Assembly: GCA_017450125.1 (NCBI GenBank)
Contig: JAFSWZ010000023.1
Span: 1-64,000 of the forward strand
Direction: 5' to 3'
DNA: 64,000 nt
DNA from: Synergistaceae bacterium
GTDB taxonomy: Bacteria > Synergistota > Synergistia > Synergistales > Aminobacteriaceae
The notes below the pieces were generated by a model. The model saw only the letters and a list, made by a program, of their open reading frames with translations. It was not told the DNA's origin and searched no databases. Below, piece by piece: positions 16,578-25,788 of this stretch (positions within the stretch are counted from its first letter, which is position 1; each line of letters opens with the position of its first letter). The translations under genes were made by a program, and so were the position numbers.

Positions 16578-18666
16578 TCTTCATCACGCTCATGAAGTCA
16601 TCCATAACAAGCATGAAGTTCGCTGTGTCCCGCCTCAGTGCCTGCATTGATGCTCTCCTGCAGATCTGTGCGATGTCTCCTCCCGTCATGCCCTTAGTAG
16701 CCGCCGCTAGCTCGGAGAGATTCACGCTCTCAGCGAGAGGCTTCTTGCGCAGAAGTATCCTGAAGATTTCGGCGCGTGTTTCCTCGTCGGGAAGCGGAAG
16801 CTCAAGCCGCAGGTCGAACGATAACGCTTTGTCGAGGAGGTCGGGCCTGTTCGTCGCCGCAAGCACCGTAACGCCGTTGAGCTCCTCGATGCCGCGCATT
16901 TCCGCAGTGAACTGTGCCGCAAGCCTGCTCTCCGTCGAAGCGAACATTGAGCCGGAAGAACTGCTCCTGTCGGGGAACAGTGCCTCGATGCCGTCGAAGA
17001 AGATTATTGACGGTGCCGCCTGCTTGGCCACGCGGAAAATGTCTTTCAGCGCGCGTTCCGAGTCGCCCAGATAGCGGGAGAGTACGTTTGCGCTCTGGAC
17101 GTTGATGAAGTTCACGCCGCCTTCGTGAGCGAGTGCCTTAGCGAGGAGGGTTTTGCCCGTTCCGCTCCCTCCGTAAAGCAGGATGCTTCTTGCGGGCTGA
17201 ATGTCGTAGCGCGTGAAAGTGTCAGCGTACTTCAGCGGCCAAGTTACCGCGCGGATGAGTTCGTCCTTCACGTACTCGAGGCCTCCGATGTCCTGCCACG
17301 ACACATCGGGAATCTCTACGGAGACTTCTCGTGTCGCTGACGGGTCAGTCTCGAGCAGTGCGTTCATGAAGTGCCTCATGGTAACTTCAAGGCTCGCAAC
17401 GCGTTCGTACGGGATTTCGCCCTCGTGAAGGTTCACGTACGGGAGAATGTCCCTGACGCACGACATTGCGGCTTCTTTCGCGAGGGCTTCAAGGTCAGCA
17501 CCTACGAACCCATGCGACAGATCTGCAACTCTCTGAAGGTCAACGTCCTGCGCTAAAGGCATTCCGCGCGTGTGTATCCTGAGAATCTCGAGCCGTCCGT
17601 TCTTGTCGGGCACGGGTATCTGTATCTCCCTGTCGAACCTTCCCGGCCTCCGTAATGCAGGGTCAAGAGCGTTGGGAATGTTCGTAGCTCCGATTACGAT
17701 GAGCTGACCGCGCGACTTCAGGCCGTCCATCAGTGCAAGGAGCTGTGCAACAACTCGGCGTTCAACCTGCTTTTCGCCGCCCATGTCCTCACGCTTCGGG
17801 GCTATTGCGTCAATCTCGTCGATGAAGATTATTGACGGCGCACGTTCCTGAGCTTCCTCGAAGATGTTGCGTAACCTCTCCTCACTCTCGCCGTAGAACT
17901 TCCCGATAATCTCAGGGCCTGAAATGTGCGTGAACCATGCGTCCGTCTCGCTCGCAACTGCACGGGCTATTACTGTCTTGCCTGTTCCGGGAGGGCCGTA
18001 GAGCAGCACTCCGCGCGGGGGCTGAATGCCTAACCGCTCGAAGACCTGCGGGAAACGTAGCGGAAGCTCTATCATCTCGCGTACTTTGCGGATCTGCGGG
18101 CCAAGTCCTCCGATGTCCTCATACGTAACTTTGTGCGCAGTCTTGGCCTCGCTGGGCTTGAGGAGGTTAAGGTAGGTTGAGCGGTTGATTATCACGATGC
18201 CTTCGGGAGTCGTCGCCGTAACCATAAAATCACACACGCGCGTCCCGAACAGGTTCAGCCTTACCCTGTCGCCGCTCACCACAGCATGACCTTCGAGCAG
18301 CGAGAGTATGTAGCTCTCGTCCTTCTCCTTCGTGCTGAGTGTTGCTCCTCCGACGGGCTGAAGGCTCACGCTTCCGGCAAAGTGGTGCGTAATCTTCGGC
18401 TCAATGGTTATCATGTCGTCGAGAGAGACTGAGGCGTTCTCGCGGATTAGCCCGTCGATCTGTATCACTCCGCGCCCGACTTCACGGTCGCCTGTGCGGA
18501 TGCGGGCTGTGGTTATGCGGCGGCCTGTGATGCCCACTAGGTCTCCGTCAGTGAGTTCGAGGGCGGTCATGTCGTCGGGGTGAATGCGTGCCCAGCCCTT
18601 CAGTGCGTCGCCGCTGTATGCTTCCTGAACCTTGAAGCTGTTGATGTCTGTCATGATGTGAAACAA
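16570..18666 (-). CDS. CDC48/VCP-like double AAA ATPase with degenerate second ring
   Basis: The 698-residue protein has a CDC48-type N-domain (about 8-175) followed by two AAA modules. D1 is complete: Walker A GPPGTGKT (224-231), Walker B IIFIDEIDAI (279-288), sensor ATN and the RRPGRFD arginine-finger block (339-345). D2 departs from the family: Walker A is GGSGTGKT (499-506), Walker B is FFDGIEAL with Gly559 where the catalytic Glu should be, and the RPGR arginine-finger block is replaced by ALSFDLRLELP. D2 may bind but should not hydrolyse ATP. CDC48 proteins unfold proteins; the target here is unknown. A TTG at 18666 has AGGA at good spacing; the ATG at 18654 is the alternative. Confidence 0.9.
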   Translation of the reverse strand: MFHIMTDINSFKVQEAYSGDALKGWARIHPDDMTALELTDGDLVGITGRRITTARIRTGDREVGRGVIQIDGLIRENASVSLDDMITIEPKITHHFAGSVSLQPVGGATLSTKEKDESYILSLLEGHAVVSGDRVRLNLFGTRVCDFMVTATTPEGIVIINRSTYLNLLKPSEAKTAHKVTYEDIGGLGPQIRKVREMIELPLRFPQVFERLGIQPPRGVLLYGPPGTGKTVIARAVASETDAWFTHISGPEIIGKFYGESEERLRNIFEEAQERAPSIIFIDEIDAIAPKREDMGGEKQVERRVVAQLLALMDGLKSRGQLIVIGATNIPNALDPALRRPGRFDREIQIPVPDKNGRLEILRIHTRGMPLAQDVDLQRVADLSHGFVGADLEALAKEAAMSCVRDILPYVNLHEGEIPYERVASLEVTMRHFMNALLETDPSATREVSVEIPDVSWQDIGGLEYVKDELIRAVTWPLKYADTFTRYDIQPARSILLYGGSGTGKTLLAKALAHEGGVNFINVQSANVLSRYLGDSERALKDIFRVAKQAAPSIIFFDGIEALFPDRSSSSGSMFASTESRLAAQFTAEMRGIEELNGVTVLAATNRPDLLDKALSFDLRLELPLPDEETRAEIFRILLRKKPLAESVNLSELAAATKGMTGGDIAQICRRASMQALRRDTANFMLVMDDFMSVMKND

Positions 18667-18676
18667 TCTTCTTTCC

Positions 18677-19660
18677 TTAATCGCTGGGGAATATTATACC
18701 TGCTTCCCTCCGCGCCTTCTCGATAACGCTGACAGTCTCCACGCTCACATCAAGCATCCCGTCCAGCGTACTGCGCTCCTCACTCAGCATCAGCCTCACC
18801 AGCTCCTGCACCTCGTAATGCCACCTGTCGGGCACGTCCTGAAGGTTCAGCGTCTCATCATTCGTGCGCGTAACAACACGAATGCTCTTGAGGCCGTTGG
18901 ACTCGTCGGCGTAAATAAAGCCCTTCTCGCCCTCGACCGTGAAGTGATTGATGCCCCACGTGTCCTTCGCGCCGCTGTTGGTCGAGACGAAGCCGTCATA
19001 CTTCATCACGAACACTCCTGATGTGTCGGCGAGCCCGGGATAGATGTTCGGGTAGTACTTGGCTTCGGCAGGTGCTCCGAACAGCGCGATGTTCAGGAAG
19101 ATGTTGTAGAAGTTGATGTCCATCAGCGCACCTCCGGCGAACTCCGGGTCAAAGATTGCGGGCTTCTCGCCCCTCAGCACCGCGTCATACCGGCTCGAGT
19201 ACTGGCTATAGTTCGACATAACCAGCCTCACCCTACCAATCACAGCAAGTTTTTCGCGCAGAAGCCCGAAGTTCGGGAGGAACATTGTCGGCACTGCCTG
19301 AACCAGAAACAGTCCGCGCGACCGTGCAATGTCCCTCAGCTCGAGTGCTTGAACCCTGCGCGTAACTAACGGCTTCTCGCAGATTACGTTCTTCCCGGCC
19401 AAGAGTGCCGCTTTTGCCTGCTGGTAGTGTAGGAGGTTCGGCGTTGCGATGTACACCGTGTTGATGTCATCACAGGCCAGCATCGCAGCAAGATCCGTGA
19501 ACGTCCTCCCTGCTCCGTAAGTCTTGGCCAGTTCGTCCGCCTTCTCCTGAGAGCGCGAGTACACTGCCGCCAGCGTGATGTCGCCGGTCTTGATGACGTT
19601 GTCCAGCACCGAATGGACGATTACCCCCGAGCCTACCGTCCCGAGCTTCACTCTGTCCAT
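18677..19660 (-). CDS. Gfo/Idh/MocA-family oxidoreductase
   Basis: The 327-residue NAD(P)-dependent oxidoreductase has an N-terminal Rossmann fold (KLGTVGSGVIVHSVLD, with GSG in place of GxGxxG), the family's VYIATPNLLHYQQAKAALLAGKNVICEKPL segment (catalytic EKP, Lys of the pair) and a C-terminal alpha/beta domain with GGALMDINFYNIFLNIALFG. Such enzymes act on sugars or cyclitols. It lies 4 bases from the end of galU, in a run with glmM, so a nucleotide-sugar or sugar-alcohol substrate is plausible; nothing in the sequence proves one. Confidence 0.85.
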   Translation of the reverse strand: MDRVKLGTVGSGVIVHSVLDNVIKTGDITLAAVYSRSQEKADELAKTYGAGRTFTDLAAMLACDDINTVYIATPNLLHYQQAKAALLAGKNVICEKPLVTRRVQALELRDIARSRGLFLVQAVPTMFLPNFGLLREKLAVIGRVRLVMSNYSQYSSRYDAVLRGEKPAIFDPEFAGGALMDINFYNIFLNIALFGAPAEAKYYPNIYPGLADTSGVFVMKYDGFVSTNSGAKDTWGINHFTVEGEKGFIYADESNGLKSIRVVTRTNDETLNLQDVPDRWHYEVQELVRLMLSEERSTLDGMLDVSVETVSVIEKARREAGIIFPSD

Positions 19661-19664
19661 GAGT

Positions 19665-20522
19665 TCACCTGCCGTTCACAGCTTCAAGCACAACGCTCCG
19701 AAGTTCCCGGTCATCAAGTGCTATCTGAATGTTCGCACTCAGCCAGCCCTTCTGTGTCCCGCAGTCGAAGCGTCTGCCCTTGTAGACAACCCCCCAGACA
19801 GGCTCAGACTTGGCCAGCGTCCGCAGTGCATCCGTGAGCTGAATCTCTCCGCCTGCTCCCTTGCCCTGCTCCCTCAGAATCGGAAACACGTTCGGCGAAA
19901 GCACATACCGTCCCATGATGGCATAGTTGCTCGGCGCGTCCTGAAGGCTGGGCTTCTCGACCATGTCGTCAATCCTGAAGATGCCCGGCTCTGTCTCCGT
20001 GCCCGACACGATGCCGTAACGCGAAACGTTCTCCAGCTCTACCTGCTCGAGGGCAACAACGCTCCCGCCTAAACGCTCGTGCACCTTGATGAGCTGATAG
20101 AGTACCGGCTCTTCGTGGATGAACACATCATCAGGCAGAATCACTCCGAAGTATTCTCCCTTGCACACCGGCTCTCCGCAAAGAACTGCGTGTCCGAGAC
20201 CTAACGGTTCACGCTGCCGGATGTAGAGTATCTCCGCCATCTCCGAGATGCTGATTATCATGTCCCGAAGCTGCGTCTTGCCACGCGAAGCCAGAAGCTC
20301 CTCAAGCTCGAACGAACGGTCAAAGTAGTTCTCGATCGAACGTTTTGCACGCCCCGTTATCATGATGATTTCACCGCACCCTGACGCTAAGGCCTCCTCA
20401 ACGCCGTAAGAGATTATCGGCCTGTTGACGAGGGGAAGCATCTCTTTGGCGATCTCCTTAGTTACGGGCAGAAACCTCGTTCCCAGTCCGGCGACGGGGA
20501 AAAGGCACTTGTTTACGCTCAT
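19665..20522 (-). CDS. galU: UTP--glucose-1-phosphate uridylyltransferase
   Basis: GalU makes UDP-glucose from UTP and glucose-1-phosphate for surface polysaccharides. The 285-residue protein has the nucleotidyltransferase start FPVAGLGTRFLPVTKEIAKEML (about 6-27), VNRPIISYGVEEA, LGHAVLCGEPVC, VILPDDVFI and the C-terminal RFDCGTQKGWLSANI. The ATG at 20522 follows TAGGAGG and begins just after the glmM stop, with the gene starts and stops overlapping in the messenger. UDP-glucose would feed the glycosyltransferases in this window. Confidence 0.94.
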   Translation of the reverse strand: MSVNKCLFPVAGLGTRFLPVTKEIAKEMLPLVNRPIISYGVEEALASGCGEIIMITGRAKRSIENYFDRSFELEELLASRGKTQLRDMIISISEMAEILYIRQREPLGLGHAVLCGEPVCKGEYFGVILPDDVFIHEEPVLYQLIKVHERLGGSVVALEQVELENVSRYGIVSGTETEPGIFRIDDMVEKPSLQDAPSNYAIMGRYVLSPNVFPILREQGKGAGGEIQLTDALRTLAKSEPVWGVVYKGRRFDCGTQKGWLSANIQIALDDRELRSVVLEAVNGR

Positions 20523-20533
20523 TCTTTGTCCTC

Positions 20534-21844
20534 CTAACATAACTCTTCCAGCTTCGAGGCCAGAAGGTCAGATAATTTCTCCACAGTCTCCTTCTCAGGA
20601 GCTTCAACAAGAATCCTCAACAGCGGTTCAGTTCCTGATGTACGGACGAAAATTCTCCCGTCCTTCACAGTGTGTTCACGCACAATCTCGTCTACTGCCT
20701 TCATGTCTACCTGTTCGCGCGGACGAGTGAGGGTTATGTTCGTGAGCTTCTGAGGGTAACGTCCGAAGCGGTCAACCAGCGTCGACACGTCTTCCTTGAG
20801 GGCGTGAACGGCATTCAGGAAGAGCATCGCTGTGCACAGGCCGTCGCCCGTCGCGGTGAACTTCGTCGCGATTATGTGCCCGGACTGTTCGCCGCCGAGA
20901 CCTGCTCCTGATTCACGCATAGTTTCTAGCACGTACCTGTCCCCCACAGGACACCTCAGCGTCTCGATGCCTTCCTTCGCGAGATGTGCTTCTAGTGCCA
21001 TGTTGCTCATCACTGTAACTACTACCTTGTTGTTGCCCCGCCTCTTCAGCCACCGGCCGAGCACCCACAGCATGATGTCGCCGTCAATTATCCTGCCCTT
21101 ACCGTCGCAGGCAAGTACCCTGTCAGCGTCCCCGTCGAACGCAAAGCCCATAGCCAGCCCGTTGGCTTTGACGTAACTTGTGAGGTTGTCCATGTGCATA
21201 ACCCCGCAATCTTTGTTGATGTTCATGAAGTCGAAATCCTCTGCGATTACGTGGGTATTCAGGCGTGAAAAGGGCGTGTGCTTAATCATTACGGGTACGG
21301 TGAGGGAGCTTGCACCGTTTGCGCAGTCAAAGGCTGTGCCGTCGATGGCAGCTTCAGGCTTCAGGAGTGAGGCTCTCTGCTCGGCGTAGAAGCGCGTGAT
21401 TTCCGAAATGTCGCATATAATGCCGGTATTGCCGGAATGGTTCGGCTCTGCGTCAATGAGATCCTCTATCGCGAGTTCCTCATCATCAGAGAGCTTGCAC
21501 CCGTCCGGGCCCAGAAACTTTATGCCGTTGTACTCTGCTGGGTTGTGGGAGGCACTGATTACCGCTCCTCCGTCGGCTTTTATCATCCTTATTGCGAAGC
21601 TCACGCCAGGTGTGGGGGCTATGCCGACGCGGCACACTTTAGCACCTTCCGAAGTCATGCCGGCCATCAATGCACTGCACAGCATATCGCAGGAACGGCG
21701 GGTGTCGCAGCCTACAACTACTGTGCTGGCATGATTGAACTTGATGAATGCCCGGCCAAGTTTCAGGGCAGTTTCTGGGGTCATCCTTCCTGTGTTCGCG
21801 AGGTCTCTTACCCCGTCTGTTCCGAATAGTTTACGTTCTCTCAA
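20534..21844 (-). CDS. glmM: Phosphoglucosamine mutase
   Basis: GlmM converts glucosamine-6-phosphate to glucosamine-1-phosphate on the way to UDP-GlcNAc, hence to peptidoglycan and LPS. LFGTDGVRD near the start, the phosphoserine loop ISASHNPAEYNGIKF, the metal loop FDGDADRVL and the C-terminal phosphate site RTSGTEPLLRI are all intact. The start is a TTG at 21844 placed 8 bases after AAGGAGGAG. The order cdaA-cdaR-glmM is the one known from Firmicutes, where GlmM binds and modulates the diadenylate cyclase CdaA. Confidence 0.95.
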   Translation of the reverse strand: MRERKLFGTDGVRDLANTGRMTPETALKLGRAFIKFNHASTVVVGCDTRRSCDMLCSALMAGMTSEGAKVCRVGIAPTPGVSFAIRMIKADGGAVISASHNPAEYNGIKFLGPDGCKLSDDEELAIEDLIDAEPNHSGNTGIICDISEITRFYAEQRASLLKPEAAIDGTAFDCANGASSLTVPVMIKHTPFSRLNTHVIAEDFDFMNINKDCGVMHMDNLTSYVKANGLAMGFAFDGDADRVLACDGKGRIIDGDIMLWVLGRWLKRRGNNKVVVTVMSNMALEAHLAKEGIETLRCPVGDRYVLETMRESGAGLGGEQSGHIIATKFTATGDGLCTAMLFLNAVHALKEDVSTLVDRFGRYPQKLTNITLTRPREQVDMKAVDEIVREHTVKDGRIFVRTSGTEPLLRILVEAPEKETVEKLSDLLASKLEELC

Positions 21845-21904
21845 CTGTAAATCTCCTCCTTGATACAAATATTCCCCCCTGAACCAAGCCAGAGGGGCAA
21901 AAAC

Positions 21905-23143
21905 TTATCTGCTTAACGTGTTGACTGTTACGTTCTGCGGCTCAATACGCACTACCCTGAAGGCATCACCCGAGAGAATCTCCGCCTTCACAGGAAGGGT
22001 TACGGGTGCCATGAAGATGTTCGACATGTCGACGTATGCCCTGATGCTTACCTGTTCCGCGTTGAAGTTCTCGATCAATGACGGCCTGCTCTCGATCGCT
22101 ACAGAGACGTTCGCCGGAACACACGCCCAGTTCTGCGGGTTCTCCGTGTTCCTGAACTCTACAGGAATGTTCGCCAGCACCCTCTCTGCCCGTGCCTCGC
22201 TCAGCTGTATGCTCACACGAACCGACGAACCCCCCACAAGAGACACTCCCTCAACCTCAGGCTGCCTCAGCGGAACAACTATCACCTTGTCGGAGTACAT
22301 GTCGGACACGTCAATAACTTCGGTGTTCACGGTGTCGATCTTCGCGAGCTCCTCAGCCGCGCCCTCTATCTGCACTTCCGACGGGTCAATAATTACCGTC
22401 CTGACCTCGTAATCACTGTCGAGCCTACCAGTCAGCCTCACGTTCACAGGAACTCTCTTTCTCGGGAGGCCGCGCACCAGCGTTCCCCTGAAGCGCACCT
22501 GAGCAGGTTCAAGCGTAACAGAACCGTTGAACGGCTCGGACTGCGAGAGCTTCACCGGCATCAATAGCTCGCGCCCCTCCTGAAGCTCCTCGATCGTCGG
22601 GGTAATCCTCAGGCTTCCGACCTTCGCTACATCGTCTTCTGCTCCCTTTACGCCGACTTCCTTCGGGATTATCTCTACTCCTTCAATGTAGTAACCTTCC
22701 GGGATGTTCTGCGGCAAGGCAGTGTCTACGTTCATGAGGCGCGTAACCTGACGCACAAGGTCAAGCGTTGCCTGCGACGGGAAGCACGATACGAGAGAGA
22801 TTCCCGGCGGAAGGTCTACGTTGATGTTGACGGTGTAACGTTTTCCGGGCACAAGATTGCGCGCGTCGACGTAGGCGGTGATGGAATTGTAGTCCATCCT
22901 CATCACTGCGTCTTCAGGCCCGCGAATCTCCACGTCGACTTCCGAGAGCCTCCCCCTCAGCAGTGCCTGAGAGTCCAGCCCGGAATACTCGAGCGGTGCT
23001 GTGAACTTCCGCGTGATGTAGGCAGCTTCGTCCATGCCGGTAACGTAGAACCACATCATCACCGCAATAGCTATCGACACAGCCCACAGTACCGGCGGGG
23101 AAGTCATTATCACCTCAAAGTCAAGATGCTTCTTCTGCTTCAT
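21905..23143 (-). CDS. cdaR: YbbR-domain protein, CdaR-like regulator of diadenylate cyclase
   Basis: The 412-residue protein has one N-terminal membrane segment (VLWAVSIAIAVMMWFYVTG, about residues 18-36) followed by four YbbR-type extracytoplasmic repeats, each with a VDVEIRGPEDAV-like or EVQIEGAAEEL-like motif and a VTVNxxLPPG-type strand. In Firmicutes CdaR (YbbR) is anchored next to CdaA and adjusts c-di-AMP synthesis. Its start overlaps the cdaA stop by 4 bases and glmM follows. The regulatory role is carried over from the family and the gene order. Confidence 0.87.
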   Translation of the reverse strand: MKQKKHLDFEVIMTSPPVLWAVSIAIAVMMWFYVTGMDEAAYITRKFTAPLEYSGLDSQALLRGRLSEVDVEIRGPEDAVMRMDYNSITAYVDARNLVPGKRYTVNINVDLPPGISLVSCFPSQATLDLVRQVTRLMNVDTALPQNIPEGYYIEGVEIIPKEVGVKGAEDDVAKVGSLRITPTIEELQEGRELLMPVKLSQSEPFNGSVTLEPAQVRFRGTLVRGLPRKRVPVNVRLTGRLDSDYEVRTVIIDPSEVQIEGAAEELAKIDTVNTEVIDVSDMYSDKVIVVPLRQPEVEGVSLVGGSSVRVSIQLSEARAERVLANIPVEFRNTENPQNWACVPANVSVAIESRPSLIENFNAEQVSIRAYVDMSNIFMAPVTLPVKAEILSGDAFRVVRIEPQNVTVNTLSR

Positions 23144-23982
23144 CTCACGAGACCTCCTGCGTCTGTATCCTTCTTCTCTGCCCAGAAAATACCCTTCAAC
23201 GCCTTGAGCTTCGACCGCCAGCCGGTGATGATCTGTCCGCCCTCAAAGTAGTTCCTGAGTATGCCCTCAACCTGAAAGTCCTTGAGGTTCTTCGAGAGGT
23301 GGCCTTTAGAGGCAAAGGAGATTTCCCCGCGTTCCTCGCTGACCACGAAGACCATCGCGTCAGACACTTCGGTGATTCCGAGTGCTGCCCTGTGCCTCGT
23401 GCCGAACCACCGCGAAATTTCGGGAGCATCTGCAAGCGGAAGGTAGCACCCTCCAGCAATGAGGCGGTACTTGTCGAGAATCACCGCTCCGTCGTGAAGA
23501 GGGTTGTTGATCCAGAAGATGGAGATTAACAGCTCCTGCGTAATGCTGGCGTTGAGCTGTATCGCCGTGTTGTAGTAATCACCGAGCCCGACTTCCTTCT
23601 GGAACACCAGCAGCGCGCCTATCTTGTTGGCCTTGAGGTAGTTCAACGCTCCGGCAATCTGCTTTATGCGGACTTCGGCTTCGTCGTCGGTCATCTGACG
23701 CTTCAGCAGGTAGAATTGTCCCTTGCCCAGTTCCTCGAGCATCTTGCGGAGTTCGGGCTGGAAGACTATCGGGACTGCGAACGACAGGGCAAGAAGTGCG
23801 TTGCCGATGAACCACGAGAGCAGCCGTAACCTCAGGAAGGATGCCGCCGCCGAGATTGCCGCGAGAATGAACACTCCCTTCATGAGCTGGACTGCCCGCG
23901 TGCCGACCATCAGGACAAGTATCCTATAGATGATGAATGAGACTATCGCGATGTCAATTACGCTTCGAACGTCAGACCACAT
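23140..23982 (-). CDS. cdaA: Membrane diadenylate cyclase CdaA
   Basis: CdaA joins two ATP into c-di-AMP, a signal for osmotic and cell-wall homeostasis. Three N-terminal membrane helices (about 8-75) precede the DisA_N catalytic domain, which carries both diagnostic motifs: DGA at 164-166 (NNPLHDGAVIL) and RHRAA at 196-200. Length (280 residues) is normal. Its ATG overlaps the pyk stop by one base (TAATG) and cdaR overlaps its end. I do not see a c-di-AMP phosphodiesterase or receptor in this window. Confidence 0.95.
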   Translation of the reverse strand: MWSDVRSVIDIAIVSFIIYRILVLMVGTRAVQLMKGVFILAAISAAASFLRLRLLSWFIGNALLALSFAVPIVFQPELRKMLEELGKGQFYLLKRQMTDDEAEVRIKQIAGALNYLKANKIGALLVFQKEVGLGDYYNTAIQLNASITQELLISIFWINNPLHDGAVILDKYRLIAGGCYLPLADAPEISRWFGTRHRAALGITEVSDAMVFVVSEERGEISFASKGHLSKNLKDFQVEGILRNYFEGGQIITGWRSKLKALKGIFWAEKKDTDAGGLVR

Positions 23983-25763
23983 TACACTACGAGCCTTACC
24001 ACTCCGCGATACACTAGGCCTCTTGTCCCGTCAATGGACACCACATCATCATCCATGAGCGTCGAAAACGCATCCGCAACGCCGACAATGCACGGAAGGT
24101 TGTAGTCCATAGCCAGAGCGTTGCCCTCTGAGAAGAGAAGCCCGCTCTCGAAGAGCACAGCACCTGCCTTGTCGAGAACAGGGCGGTATTCCTCGCTGAG
24201 CTGACGAACCACGAGAATACAGCCGGGAGTAACCTTCTCGATGGCTTCCTGAGGAGTACGCGCAATACAGACCTTGCCGACTGCGTTTTTGTGCGACAAA
24301 GGAGTCCCCGAGAGGAGAATTGTTCCCGTCGTGAGAACCTCCACCACGTTGGTGCTTCCCGGACGGCCGACAGGTACTCCGGCGGTAATCACTACGAGTT
24401 CGCCTTCCTTGAGGAGGCCTTTGCTCACGCAGGTGTTGATTGCCTCGCGTGCGGCAACGTTGATGTCGCTCATCTCGCTTAACCTCACGGGAGTAACTCC
24501 CCACCACAACGCTAACTCTCTCCACGTCTGCTGGCTGGGAGTGAGGCCGAAGATCGGGCATTCGGGACGGTGCTTGCTTATCATCTTTGCAGTGAGGCCG
24601 GAACGCGACAGACAGAGTATCGCGGGAGCTTTTATCTGCTGTGCGATTAACACTGCTGCGCCTGAGACTGCGTCAGGTACTGGGAGGCTGTCCCTGCCTT
24701 CTGCGGGCTCTAAGGGGTTGCGTTCAGCGTTCTTGTGGTTGCCCCAGAGCCCGAGCTCCATTTCTGCGCGGTCAACGATTCGGCGCATTGTCGCGACTGC
24801 CTGGACGGGGTAGCTGCCGCTGGCTGTCTCGCCGGAGAGCATCACTGCGTCCGTTCCGTCAAGAACTGCGTTGCTGACATCACTTGCTTCGGCACGGGTG
24901 GGTCTGGGGTTGCGGATCATGCTGTCGAGCATCTGCGTGGCGACGATGACGACTTTCCCTCTGACCCTGCACATCTCGATGATTTTCTTCTGGACGAGCG
25001 GCACGTCTTCTGTCGCAATCTCTACCCCTAAATCTCCCCTCGCTACCATTACGCCGTCAACAACTTCAACTATCTCCGCGATGTTGTCTACGGCCTGCTT
25101 GGTCTCGATTTTGGCGAGAATCTTCATGCTGCTTCCGTGCTCCTGAATGAGCCGCCTGACTTCGACGATGTCGCGCGCTGTCTTCACGAACGACACGGCT
25201 AGGTACTCCATTCCGTGCTGGATGCCCCACGCAATGTCCTGCTTGTCCTTGTCGGAGAGTGCGGGCATGGTGATGTCTGCGCCGGGAATGTTTATGCCCT
25301 TAGTGTTGCGGAGCGGTCCGCCCACGATGACCTTGCAGGTTACTTCGTCGCCGGAGACGCTCTCGACCTCGAGGTTCAGTGCGCCGTCGTCGATGAAGAT
25401 GCTCTGCCCGGGCGTAACTTCCTGAGCAAGAAGCCTGTAGTTCACCCAGACACGCTCGGGCGTTCCGTCAAAGGGGTTGTCGTCCGACACAAGAACAACC
25501 TTTGAGCCCTGAGCGAGCATGATTTCTCCGTTGGTCATGTGGCCGGTGCGGATTTCCGGGCCCTTAGTGTCGAGGAGGGCGGCTATCGGCTTCTTCACGG
25601 AACGTTCTACGCGGCGGACGAGCTTCAGCTTCTTTTCGTGGCCTTCGTAGTCCCCGTGAGAGAAGTTGAGGCGGGCGACGTTCATTCCGGCTTCTGCCAT
25701 CGACTTCAGGGTGTCGTAGTTGTCGCTTGCAGGGCCTATGGTGCATACAATTTTCACGAACAT
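23982..25763 (-). CDS. pyk: Pyruvate kinase with C-terminal PEP-utiliser-like domain
   Basis: Pyruvate kinase turns PEP and ADP into pyruvate and ATP, the last step of glycolysis. KIVCTIGPAS, ARLNFSHGDYEGH, LDTKGPEIRTG, the active-site ILAKIETKQAVDN and VARGDLGVE are all present in the first 350 residues. The protein is 593 residues because it carries an extra C-terminal domain (about 480-593), as in Bacillus-type enzymes. The place where the PEP-utiliser domain normally has a TSHA histidine reads LLFSEGNALAMDYNLPCIVG here, so a phospho-histidine function is unlikely. It lies between dnaE and cdaA in the same run. Confidence 0.94.
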   Translation of the reverse strand: MFVKIVCTIGPASDNYDTLKSMAEAGMNVARLNFSHGDYEGHEKKLKLVRRVERSVKKPIAALLDTKGPEIRTGHMTNGEIMLAQGSKVVLVSDDNPFDGTPERVWVNYRLLAQEVTPGQSIFIDDGALNLEVESVSGDEVTCKVIVGGPLRNTKGINIPGADITMPALSDKDKQDIAWGIQHGMEYLAVSFVKTARDIVEVRRLIQEHGSSMKILAKIETKQAVDNIAEIVEVVDGVMVARGDLGVEIATEDVPLVQKKIIEMCRVRGKVVIVATQMLDSMIRNPRPTRAEASDVSNAVLDGTDAVMLSGETASGSYPVQAVATMRRIVDRAEMELGLWGNHKNAERNPLEPAEGRDSLPVPDAVSGAAVLIAQQIKAPAILCLSRSGLTAKMISKHRPECPIFGLTPSQQTWRELALWWGVTPVRLSEMSDINVAAREAINTCVSKGLLKEGELVVITAGVPVGRPGSTNVVEVLTTGTILLSGTPLSHKNAVGKVCIARTPQEAIEKVTPGCILVVRQLSEEYRPVLDKAGAVLFESGLLFSEGNALAMDYNLPCIVGVADAFSTLMDDDVVSIDGTRGLVYRGVVRLVV

Positions 25764-25788
25764 GTTAGTGTTACCTCCCTAAAAATAT

